Shown: one piece after another, positions 31,900 to 41,892 of the stretch
Position numbering within the stretch: position 1 is the first letter of the stretch
Layout of the letters: each line of letters opens with the position of its first letter
Source: Podospora bellae-mahoneyi
Taxonomy: Eukaryota; Ascomycota; Sordariomycetes; Sordariales; Podosporaceae
Reading direction: 5' to 3'
DNA: 64,000 bases
Assembly: GCF_035222275.1 (NCBI RefSeq)
Contig: NW_026946359.1
Location: 5,456,001-5,520,000 of the forward strand
Translations under genes and position numbers: made by a program
The notes under the pieces: model-generated
Told to the model about the DNA's origin: nothing
What the model saw: the letters and a program-made list of their open reading frames with translations, nothing else
The model's database searches: none

Positions 31900-33525
31900 A
31901 TGGCTTCCACTCGCTCATCTTCTGGTCTGCGGGCTGTGTCTCTCTTTTGCCTTATTGCCGCTTCTCAGGCCGTCCCACACGGCAATGTCTTCAAACGCCA
32001 GGGCACTTCGTCAACCCGCAATGGATGCTTCGTCAGCAACGTCAATGGCCAACGTCTTCTGTCCGCCTCTACCTACGCCAGTGATGCCATGACCATCGAG
32101 AGCTGTGCGTCCTTCTGCTTTAGGCACAAGTACTTTGCTCTCGAATTTGGCCGTGAGTGCTACTGCGGAAACTCCTACACTGCCCAGCCCGTCAGTGATA
32201 CCCAGTGCTCTATGCAGTGCGCTGGCAACCCAGCACAGAAGTGTGGCGCCGGTAACCATGTCGACCTCTACACCAACGGACTCTACGTTCCCCGAGCCCC
32301 CGCCACCCTGAGCACACCTTACCTCGGTTGCTTTATTGACGAGGGACCCCGTGTGCTCCCTAACAACCTCCTGGGCGCCAGTGATATGACAGCTGAGAAG
32401 TGTGCTGCCCACTGTTCCAACTATTCTTACTTTGGTCTCGAGTATGGCAGAGAGGTAAGTCTTGTCGTTGCCCTGCATAAATATTAGAGTTAAACACTGA
32501 CTTCGTCTCTGTAGTGCTGGTGTGGAAACTCCAAGCCAAAGAACCCTGCCCCTGAAACAGATTGCTCATTCCCTTGCTCCGGAGACGACTCTCAGCTCTG
32601 CGGTGCCGGCGGCCGTATCAATGTCTGGGGATCCCCTCTTCCTTCCCCTGAAAATGTTGGCGACTTCGAATACACTGGCTGCTTCACCGATGCCGTTGGT
32701 CAGCGTTCGCTCAGAGGCAAGACCACCTACGACTCACAGATGACCTTGGAGAAGTGCGCGGCCTCCTGCTCCGGATATGATTACTTCGGCGTCTCATTTG
32801 CGGAAGAATGCTACTGCGGTGACACACTGGAGCCAACAGCCGAGGAGGTTCCCCAGGCCGAGTGCGCGATGCGTTGCGCCGGCAACTACAACCAGGTCTG
32901 CGGCGATGCCAACAGGTTGAACGTCTACTCCAACGCCCAGTGTCTCCCGGATCCGGAAAGCCCGCTCAGCGTCCCCGGCTTCAACTACCAGGCCTGCTGG
33001 ACCGATCAGGTTGGCGACCGCTCCCTTCGCGATGTCGTGGAGCGTAGCGACAACATGACTGTCGAGACATGCGCCGCCATTTGCGAGGACTTCAACTTCT
33101 TTGGTGTCGAGTTCGGCAGGGAATGCTTCTGTGGCAACACCCTCTACGGAGAGGTCGCACCTGCTAGCGATTGCACTTTCCGGTGCGCCGGTGACTCGAC
33201 ACAGCTCTGCGGTGCTGTTGACCGGTTGAACCTGTACTATGCTACTGTTCCCCCAACCACGACATCGACTGTTGCCACACCTACTCCTACACCTACCCTT
33301 CCTGCTGAAGAAGAGGACGATGGGGAGCCCACTGCTACCACTGAGACCCCAACTCCCACTTCCACTCTCCCCGGCGGTGACGAGGAGGATGAGGAGCCCA
33401 CACCTGTGTCCACTGCCGTGGATGCTGAGCCCACTGACACCGACGTGGAGGATGAGCCTCCCGTTGAGACTGACGTGGAAGACGAAGAGGACGATGAGGC
33501 TCTTCCCACTCCTACTCCCAACTAA
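31900..33525 (+). CDS. Secreted protein with four WSC domains
   Basis: Exons 31900-32454 and 32515-33525 give 521 residues. A signal peptide is clear (GLRAVSLFCLIAASQAVPHG). Four WSC domains follow, each with the pattern (G)CF...MT.E.CA..C....YFG.E.GRECYCG...C...CAG....CG....+++Y. They are at roughly residues 42-130, 140-235, 245-345 and 360-450. WSC domains bind carbohydrate and occur in cell-wall stress sensors and in secreted oxidases. The tail is a Thr/Pro-rich acidic low-complexity region (PTPTPTLPAEEEDD...) ending PTPTPN with no transmembrane segment and no hydrophobic GPI-attachment tail. The protein is therefore probably secreted or wall-bound rather than a Wsc1-type membrane sensor. 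The intron falls inside domain 2. Confidence 0.9.
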
Positions 33526-34752
33526 GCGATACTATAGTGACTCATGAAACAGGTGTGTTTTGCTCGCGTTTTTTTCTTTTTAGTTTGTTTGGGATACCAT
33601 GCGCAGCAACATTGCTCATCTTATGCCGTAGCCACGATTATTTAGATTTACTTTGTTAGTTAAGCATAGCAATGTCACACAAGCGACTCGTATATGTCAC
33701 TCGTACATTTTTTATCTGTTTGACTTCCTCGGATACTGCATAGCGGTACTTGTCTTGTGTTAATATGGTGATATTTGTTGCATCACATAGATCGATGCAG
33801 TGATGCAGTCCTGGTGAACAGGGAAAAAAGCCCACAGAAGAAAAGAATATGACTCGGCGAGGAAATACCTAATGACCTATAGGAAAAATTAATATCCGTA
33901 ATCAGTAACACAAATGATTAAGACAGCTCTTACATGACAGACAGATTATCCTCATTTGAGCCCAACCCTCAAAAGTTTTATCATTACCCAGTCCTTTTTC
34001 ATCACCGCCCAAGCTTTCTTTTTTACCATGCAAACTTGATTATTTATCTGGAGGCTTGGATGATACACTCGTCGCTTGTGATTGTTGAAGTACCGTTTGC
34101 AAACGCAGAACAACTTTATCTTGACAGCTTACACACGCCAGAAAGCCGTTTACTACCAGGAGAGCTGACGATGCCCTTCGTTTGCACGGGTTACTGCGGT
34201 GCGCTTGCTTGTATTCTTCAACGACAATAAGAAAAAAATCAACATCTCAAGGCAACCGATACCGTGCAACTGTCTACTTACATGGTCATAATCAAAAACA
34301 AATGAAAGTGAATCAGATGAAAGTGGTGCTCGGGGGGGGACATCGGCAAGAGGTGACAGACATTGGACTCGAACCATGCAGATATAGAACGCTAAGCACT
34401 CCGGGTAATTTTATCAATAGAATGCTATGTGATAAACACTCAAGACCACTGCGCCACTGGGCCCTTTTTGTTGAATTTCAACTGCAAATTTCTTATTGAT
34501 GTACCTAGGCACCTTGCTCCGAGATCAAGGGTTAGGGACCAGATAGTGGACCTGTCCCCGCATGCTGCTGCCTAGTGCTAGCAAAGGCGCGTAACCTCAA
34601 CAGTGCCAGATCGCAACTTCCTTCGATTGACTGCGTCGCTCAATTAGACCTCGCCGGCACTTGATATATAAAAGGCGAGGTTCAGTGCGCTATTTCTCCG
34701 TTGTTTCCACCCATACCTACCATACCTAGTTGGCACATAGACCGTAGACGTC
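33526..34752. other. Intergenic with a SINE-like repeat
   Basis: No gene is seen. It contains SINE-like copy D (listed separately) and, at 34662-34680, a TATA-like ATATATAAAAG about 80 bases before the DUF4419 start, in a good position for a core promoter. Confidence 0.5.
34355..34485 (-). repeat. tRNA-derived SINE-like repeat, copy D
   Basis: On the minus strand an A box (TGGCGCAGTGG) and a perfect B box (GGTTCGAGTCC, plus coordinates 34367-34377) lie about 75 bases apart. The sequence before the A box (ATTCAACAAAA) and after it (TTGAGTGTT) match copy C. The supposed acceptor ends do not pair, so a working tRNA is unlikely. The middle differs from copies A-C. Confidence 0.5.
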
Positions 34753-36117
34753 ATGCCTGTCACAATCAAGACCGGGAACACATGGCCCGAGGCGTGGGAC
34801 CGAGAGCTCAAGGTTGATAGTTCCTTTCGACGTGAGAATGAGACAGGGCCCCAGTACGTGAACCCGAAGGCGACTAGTTCGAGTGCCCTCCTCGCTGGAG
34901 TGTCGCACGAAGAGCATAGCCAGAGCAAAGGCATTCTCCAGTGCTCCCTCGCCTTCGACGATAAGGACTTGGCCGACAGCTTCGTCTCACCTTCCAATAA
35001 CGGCTTCGTCAACACCATGGTTCATGCGTACAGCTATCATCACCATGTTGTCCTCCGTCCCGAGGACATCTGGTTCGCCATTCTCACACAGCTCAGTTTC
35101 TACATGAACAAGAACGCCGAAGCTCTACGCTCCCTATTTGTAGCCCACGGAGGCAAGAAGGAACTTTCGATTGAGATGGACGATCAAGGCGGTGGTCTCG
35201 AGAACGTTGACTTTGGCATCTTTGCCAAGAAGATGACGCACCTACTTCAGGAGAATGTGCTCGACCCAGACTTTCGTCAGTGGATCATCCCCAACTTCAC
35301 CACCACTACCGACAACGATCTCGTGGTTGGCAGCATCCTTATGATGGGCGGGCTAAAGGAATACTTCGCTTACACCTGTTACACGTGCTGTGGTATGCCC
35401 TCCGTTACCCTTCTGGGTGAGCGCGAGGACTACGAGAAGATTCTCAAACGACTCGATGGTTTGCCCCGTCTCGGCAAGGAGCCCACAACATTTGGCCTGT
35501 TGCTTGGCCCCATCATCCGCCGCTTCATCGCTAGCTTCGACAACCCCAGAGACCCGGATGTGCTCAGTTTCTGGGCCCGCTCCGTAGATCGAGAGTCCGA
35601 TAGCGGGACGGATGACCTCACCGGCTGGATCTCAACTTTTTGTTTCTGGGATTCGCTGGGCCAGTGCACGTACGATGACGATAACAACTGGCCCAGCAGA
35701 CTGACTCTTGATGGAGTCAAATATGGCTATGCTAAGACGGAGGAGATTCCTAACGGTTTCGCTGCAGTTCCGGTTAAGATTGTGTACTTCGCTGATGAGA
35801 TACACAGCCGGATGGTGGCGGGATCGGTGGGCATTCGAGGGATAACATATAACGAACGATTTGGCGTGGATGACTCTGCACCTGCATCAGCTTCTGGTAG
35901 AGTTACACCTCTGCGGGACACGATCCAGCCTGTGGTTGGTTGGTGGATTTACAGGACTGAGAACGACACTAAGGGCGTGAACTTTTCGTTTAAAAATAGG
36001 CCCTCTGAACCTCGCTTTCAGAGCCAGGCCAAGCCGAACTCTAAACTGAATTCTAAAAGCCGTGCCAAACAATTAGTCCACCAGTTTAGAGGACTATTTA
36101 AGAGCCGTGGTATATAA
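34753..36117 (+). CDS. DUF4419 protein
   Basis: Single exon, 454 residues. The family order of DUF4419 is easy to follow: NNGFVNTMVHAYSYHHHVVLRPEDIWFAILTQLSFYMN, FRQWIIPNFTTTTDNDLVVGSILMMGGLKEYFAYT...CGMPSVTLLGEREDYEKI, FWARSVDRESDSG...LTGWISTFCFWD, and a C-terminal VGSVGIRG followed by QPVVGWWIY. DUF4419 proteins occur widely in fungi and some other eukaryotes; their biochemical role is not established. There is no signal peptide. The basic Ser/Lys-rich tail (LNSKSRAKQLVHQF) is outside the domain. The ATG follows a TATA-like site by about 80 bases. Confidence 0.9.
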   Translation: MPVTIKTGNTWPEAWDRELKVDSSFRRENETGPQYVNPKATSSSALLAGVSHEEHSQSKGILQCSLAFDDKDLADSFVSPSNNGFVNTMVHAYSYHHHVVLRPEDIWFAILTQLSFYMNKNAEALRSLFVAHGGKKELSIEMDDQGGGLENVDFGIFAKKMTHLLQENVLDPDFRQWIIPNFTTTTDNDLVVGSILMMGGLKEYFAYTCYTCCGMPSVTLLGEREDYEKILKRLDGLPRLGKEPTTFGLLLGPIIRRFIASFDNPRDPDVLSFWARSVDRESDSGTDDLTGWISTFCFWDSLGQCTYDDDNNWPSRLTLDGVKYGYAKTEEIPNGFAAVPVKIVYFADEIHSRMVAGSVGIRGITYNERFGVDDSAPASASGRVTPLRDTIQPVVGWWIYRTENDTKGVNFSFKNRPSEPRFQSQAKPNSKLNSKSRAKQLVHQFRGLFKSRGI

Positions 36118-36596
36118 CGTGGTAGCTAGGAGGTGGTGGCTGAAGTATAAATAAGGCCCTGAGCCTTTGTCATCGATTACCCCTTTGCTCCATCTCGAGG
36201 CCGCGGTAGTAGTCAACTATCCCTTTGGAATCTGACTTTGTATATACTAACAGTTGATAATGTTACGATTAGTCCATTCTTTCCCACGCTATTCTATTCA
36301 ACAAATTCGAGATCTGTCTTCTCTCCCTAAAAGACGCTGTTGATACCCAGATGCACTTTACAATATATCCATTTTAGCGAACTCATGTAAAAACACCATA
36401 GCGTACCCTGGCCATCACCTTGCAAGCTATTTCAGCATTTCCCAAAGGACGCATGTACGCCCAATTCGAGTTTTGGTTTGCAGAAGATCTTCAAAGTCTC
36501 GGCCTATCTAGTTAGTTTAGAGTCAGTCAACCATTCTCCATCAACCGCCCAGAGTACAAGAAGGTAAACATACAGGAACAAACAAATCAGGAAAGC
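36118..36596. other. Intergenic, nothing recognised
   Basis: This is the 3' flank of the DUF4419 gene and of the neighbouring relic on the other strand. No gene or repeat is recognised. Confidence 0.5.
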
Positions 36597-37150
36597 TCAA
36601 TTTAACTGATCCAAAAACAGACTTTCTGTTTCAGAGACAACAGATTCCGCATCCTCGACATGCTGGTCAACCTTGGTGGTTGCTGCATCGACAGTGGTGC
36701 AACTCTCTTGGATGCGTTTGCTGTAACGCTGAATGAAATTGAAGCCCTGGCAGAGCTCCCGAAATGGTGCTGGCAACACGCTAGCAGACCCGTCGAAGTC
36801 ATGAAACGCCTTTCAAATTGCATGAGCGTGTTTAGCAAGCTCGTCGGCGAGCTTCGTAACATCAGGGTTATAATCTATGGGTCTTCTGTGACGCCTGGGA
36901 GGCCGGGCATTGAAGGTCCTTCATGTTCGGCAAGATACTGAGCACGGTCGCTCAACATATTTTGTTGAATCGCAATGAATCCGCCAGAAAGTGGCGCGTT
37001 GCCAAGGGCCCCATCGATTATCTTGTCATACTTGGGATCTCCTCGCATTTCGAGAAAGAAATGGTGGGCACGAAACAGCAACGCGAGGTTGTTGAGTACA
37101 ATGCCGTTACCATCGTGGCCCTGGTTGGCCGGGGAAAATCAAAGATTCTC
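36597..37150 (-). pseudogene. Unknown gene relic, helical protein with frame breaks
   Basis: On the minus strand an open exon begins after an ACCAG acceptor near 37127 (GHDGNGIVLNNLALLFRAHHFFLEM, DGALGNAPLSGGFIAIQQNML). At GVTEDP one base appears to be missing near 36890; the protein continues in the next frame as IDYNPDVTKLADELAKHAHAI. An in-frame TGA follows, then KAFHDFDGSASVLPAPFREL and a helical C-terminus ending SVVSETESLFLDQLN at 36597. Two breaks in about 160 residues suggest a decayed gene. I do not recognise the family. Upstream exons could not be read. Confidence 0.5.
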
Positions 37151-37693
37151 AAAAAAACTACTTAAACTCAGCAGACTTCACAACGAGGGTTCAATGTCCA
37201 AAGGCTGGCACGATAGCATAGAGATCAAGAAGGCCGGTAGTCGCCATTGAAAACGAAATGTCGGGTGTACGGTGGGGAGTTGGGCGGAGAAAAGGATGAT
37301 CCCAGGTGCAAAAGGGCTGTTGACATGGGAAGAAAGCTCAGTCGAAAGGTTTGTTGTGGTGCAAAGTCTGGACGGTGATCGAGGATCTTTTTTCAAGCTG
37401 TCGCATTTGGCAAAAGAAAATGGAATGTGTGGCCCGAGGCCAAATAAGCAGGCAGGACTCTGGGAAGGTGCGGTTGTAATTGCTCTTTGCAGCCATACTG
37501 CAGGTAATTTCATCCTAACATGGGAACCACGGGTTAACTGGGATGAACGCTCAAGACCACAAAGCCATTGGACAATTTGGTGAATATTGAGACGAGATCT
37601 GAAAGCTATATGGCGCCTGCTAAGCTCTCTGTCGCTGATTCGAGCTGGAACCCGCTTTCCGTGCGTTCCTCGATCAATTTGGCGAGGAACCCG
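37151..37693. other. Intergenic, nothing recognised
   Basis: No convincing coding sequence lies between the two minus-strand relics. Possible upstream exons of the 36.6-37.15 kb relic may lie here but could not be identified. Confidence 0.35.
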
Positions 37694-38816
37694 TCAACAA
37701 TCGATCTGTCTTTTCTCAGTTGCCTCCTTTTCTTTTTCCTCTCCAATTTTCTTTTTTTTTTCCCCTGGCCGTTCCGCCTCTGGAGTTACTTCGATTCCAG
37801 ATATCCAGTCAAACACACATATAAGAACGAGGCCACAACGTATGCCATTAATAAGATATTTATAGCTTTGATCCATAGGAAATCTTCCATTTGATCTCAA
37901 GTCTCGCTTTGGGCGTGAGTGAACGACGCTGTCGGAGAGGTCAGTGATGAAATCCAACAGATCCTAGCCAACGTTAGCGCACGAAGGGGTAGGTAGGCTT
38001 GGACGAGAAAGTACACACCTCGATAGGCGAAACTCTTGATAAAGCGAAGCAGTAAACAGCTCTCTTTCCAAGATCGCATGGTAATAGTCACTAAAAGTTT
38101 CAAGTAAACTCGGTGGACCTCGTGGATCTGGGGCATCCACTAGCACGATGCTGGCAATTTCATCTAGTATAGTCTGCTTTAAAGGGCCGATCGAATGAAG
38201 GTTAACGATAAGCTTGTGGATAATGCAATACCCAAACCCAGTTCCTATGAGGACGAGGAAATCACCGCTTGCGGATTTGTCTTTGCGAATCTTCCGTAGT
38301 TGAGTCAGAAGTCTGTCACCTATTTTGACGAGAAAGTTATTGACTTCGTCATCGGAGATGTCGGCAAGGAAGTTCCAGGGCCAGTGAAAGTTCTTTATCC
38401 GGCCCCAGCTACCAATATCACGAGGCAGCATCTTGCTGTTGTCCAAAACTACCCTCTTTGGCATTTTAGGTGTTTGATGGGTTGGGTGGGGTGTTTTCTC
38501 TTGAAAAGCCCACGGAACCTCCTAAGCTTGTCCACTCCCGTTAACAATAACGATGTCTGCCTTGGGAATATTTGGAGGCCTTGGTTCGTGTAAGACCTCG
38601 AGTTCGTAGCCCTCAACCAGCCCTAGCTCTCTGTTGATTATCAAAGCCCAACCTTCTCCAATGAGATCTTGGCTGTCACTGGCCCCACGTTGCCCCAACT
38701 CGAAATTTTTCTGTTCTTTCTCGATGGACTCGGACGACCTCTGAGTAGTTTCATTCCGACATCTTAAAGCTTCAACGCCCGAGTCTTCCGTTATACGGAT
38801 GGATTCACGTTATGCT
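37694..38816 (-). pseudogene. Degenerate alpha/beta hydrolase (lipase-like / DUF676-like) gene
   Basis: From about 38810 the minus strand reads SGVEALRCRNETTQRSS...LIGEGWALIINRELGLVEGYELEVLHEP and PPNIPKADIVIVNGSG, which resembles the start of serine-esterase-like domains (LxVLHEP..DIVFVHGLGG). A TAG follows at once, then the same frame continues through MLPRDIGSWGRIKNF, FLVLIGTGFGYCIIHKLI and IVLVDAPDPRGPPSLLETFSDYYHAIL. After an intron the frame ends in a Lys/Glu-rich tail with a hydrophobic stretch. The nucleophile elbow expected as GxSxG reads GTGFG, with no Ser, and the HG loop reads NGSG. Such hydrolases are often N-terminal domains of fungal NLR-like proteins; no NACHT follows here. 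It is inactive or decayed. Confidence 0.5.
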
Positions 38817-39012
38817 CCAAGAGTTGTGGCTTCGAGACATGACGTTGTGCTACATGACTGGGATGAACTCCTCGTTTCCTGGCTGTGCCGTCAATGGCAC
38901 CAGAGCGAATGCTCATTTTTTGCTTCCACGTCACAACACAGTTGCTTCTTCGCGTCTTCAAGTTCATCCTGTTCTGATAGTTGGATCACAAACAAGCTAT
39001 TACCATCGCGCT

Positions 39013-40394
39013 CTAAGCCCGGCTCCCCTCCACCCACTCCGGCACAACCCTCTTCAAAAACTTCATAAACTTCCACATCCCCACCGCATACTCCCTCTCC
39101 CCCTCCGGCGTATCAACCTCCTCCGGGAATGCAATACCCGCTCCAAACAGCCCAATCGGCTTCTTTTCCCCATCCTCCGCATAGAAAGCCCCTGTCCTCG
39201 CATCCTTCCCCAGCTTCACGACCTCTTTCCCATCCCCTATCCTCACCTCAGGAATGGGAGCTGGAGTATACCCCACAGCCTGCACCACCCCTTGGCAATC
39301 TTTCAACTCCTTCTCTAGCAATGCCCATTCCTTTTCTTTCCCTCCCGAGCAGTCGATTCGTGTGATGAATTTGCCTGCGTCGCTAGTGAGTAACACGCCC
39401 CCGTCAAGTTGTGCTCTTCCAAACTCTGCAGCTTTGCCCTTCAAGCCGGTGTTGTCGTATTGGATGTAACCGTCTTTTTGGACGGCATATCGGAGGGTGG
39501 GGTGACGGGTGAACCATTTGATCTTGAGTAATGGGTGGCTTGTGGTTGTGAGTTTGTATAGGTTCATCAGCACCAGGATGGCAGAGTGGGAGCCGCCTAT
39601 TACGCCGATGGTGAAAGGTTGGTCGCGGGGGATGGTGGTGGATAGGATGGATGGGGTGAGAGCTGTGTCGAGGGGTATCGTTGGTGGACAGGAGGGTGGG
39701 AGGGGAGTGGTGGATGGGAAAGCGCCTGTGCAGTAGACTACCAACGGGCTTGTGGTTAATGACGATGCGGAGGCCGTGGTGAGAGTCCAGCGTTTGGACT
39801 GGGGGTCGAGATGGGCCGAGGTAGCTTTTCCCTCCACGGTCTGGATTCGGGGGTGTTGCCTCAACCCGACTGTGAGTAAGTTGAGCATATCGCCTGCGTA
39901 GCTGAGAGAGCAGGTCCCGCTCTGAGGGAGCTTCTCAAGGGCCGTGATGGCATTTGGTTTGTGTGCTGTGTTGAGAATGTGTTGAAATGGCTTCAAAGCT
40001 TCGGCATAGTCAACAAAGAGCTTTACCGCAGTGTTACTGACATTGAGTTAGTTTGATGAGTCAAGCCAGCATTTGATGAGAATAAAAGGTAGACCTACCC
40101 GGGCACTTCCCGATAAAATTTGTTGATTCTTCCCCCTTGGAACTGCTCATCGACCCACACAATTTTCCCATCGTCTTTGATCTGTTCCAGGAGATTTCCC
40201 ACAACCGCAATCCCAGCGGGGCCGGCGCCAACCACAACGGCCGCCGCATCTTTTGGTGTTGCAATCTGGCGGAATTGCCGTACCAACTGACCCGCGGAAA
40301 AGGAGGATATCATGCGTTGACGTTGGTCCCTAATCAGCACTGAGCGCGCAGTGAAGCTGCCACTGCAGCTTGGAAGTATCCTCACAGCATGCAT
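39013..40394 (-). CDS. FAD/NAD(P)-binding oxidoreductase, probably mitochondrial
   Basis: Exons 40394-40099 and 40036-39013 give 439 residues. The intron joins REVPG to [17 protein letters not shown] in frame. The N-terminus is rich in Arg and Ser with few acids ([27 protein letters not shown]), a likely mitochondrial targeting peptide. [20 protein letters not shown] follows (FAD-binding GxGxxG at about residue 50), then [19 protein letters not shown] (second, NAD(P)-binding Rossmann motif) and a C-terminal [12 protein letters not shown]. This is the architecture of flavin-dependent reductases or monooxygenases of the pyridine-nucleotide oxidoreductase type. The substrate is unknown. The gene is intact and well-formed, unlike its left neighbours. 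Confidence 0.82.
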
Positions 40395-41892
40395 TTTGAT
40401 TGTTGATTGAAAGCGACTTGGAAAGCATAAAGCAACACGGTGAGTCGGAAATCGGCAGCGGTCAACAAACAAACCCCCTTTGAGCGTCCCACTTTTATTC
40501 GCAAGATTCTCCGATTCAACGCCGAAGTGGGCCCGGGTGACTCAAAAGCTGATGCCCTTTCTTTTTTTTCCAAATCCAAATGCTTTGAATTCTGTGTTTC
40601 TAATAGAAAGCTAAAATTGCGCCATTCTCACAGGTCAATTACAATCAGATCACCGCGAACAACAAGTGCCAACGTATGTGGTGCTTTATTACGACGGCTA
40701 AACAGGGTTATTCCTGGCTCGGGTGTTACGGAGATCCGCCCCGATCCTGCTCCGTAGGGGTGGGGCCGTGTTTCGGCCCAACCCGCATGAAACAGCAACG
40801 TCACCCAGGAACTGTCGGTCCACTTTGATCGGTTCGGGCCTGCTTCTGTGCTTCAAGATGCCTAAAATTCGTGGCCAGCTACATTTTGGTTGGCCACAGT
40901 TCAACTATTGTGTACCTTGGTAAGCCAAGAGAAAAATGATGTGCTGGTTGCGCTGAAAAATACGAACTATGGCAATCACTATACGGAGAATGGAATTTCC
41001 TCAGCTGTTGGGTGTCAGAGCAGTCAAAGATACTTGAAGACATTTGATGGTAACAAAAAAGCTTTAAGTTTATATCAATTACCCTCCGACAGACTTAAGG
41101 CATATTATGATAGTCGAGGACCGTAAAGACAGTCAAAAAGTATGATAATAACCTTGAAGCTAATAATGTGTTGTTGCAGCGGCCTCGACTTTTCTGCTTA
41201 GGTACGGCAAGAAATGATAAAGAGTTCAAAGGAGTGATGAAGGCTGAGGAATTTCAATGCTTATCAATTCGAATATCCAAAAACTTATCGCCGGTTTTAG
41301 TGAACCGCGTGCACTTCACATTGACCTTATCTCTCCTATAAAGCCTCCTACTAATTAAACCCGTCGCAAGATATTAGAAAAGCTACCAGCCAAAGAAAAG
41401 ACAAGGAAAATTTATCATACATCTTGCATAGGTAGTAGACAAGAGAGAAAAATAAAGAATAGTAATGGAACAATCCTATATGCAAGATAAAGGATGACCT
41501 TCCAGGTTATTTGTCGGCATTGATATGGTCCTAGGGCTGGGTACAGGCGTAGGTCACAGGTATAAGATTGAACTGTTTAGAAAAGAAGAAAAGAAAAGAG
41601 AAGAAAAGAAAAGAAAAGAATAGAAAAGAAAAAGGAAATACACTACCCACGACGTCTTCTTATACCCATCCAACCCTCCGGAATTCCCCTACAAAGCGCG
41701 CGAATATCCACCAGAATTGCTCGAACTACCTCGTATCCTATTCAACCTCTCCGCCTCTCACGTGGCCCAGAAAAGAAGCCCCCGTCCGGATATCATCCCA
41801 TGACAGGCATCATCACACCGAGTCTCGCTGTTAGTGCGTCTTTCATTTGTTTGCTTCTGATTCTACGACCCATTCGGACTGGAAATACATTG
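40395..41892. other. Intergenic with a purine-rich simple repeat
   Basis: No gene is recognised. A GAAAA-type simple repeat runs from about 41578 to 41636. A short inverted repeat (GTGGCCAGCTAC... / ...TTGGCCAC) lies near 40870-40907. Confidence 0.45.

Noticed and set aside
34355-34485. A true tRNA gene on the minus strand
   Set aside because: A and B boxes are good, but the presumed acceptor ends do not pair and the T stem is poor; treated as a SINE-like repeat.
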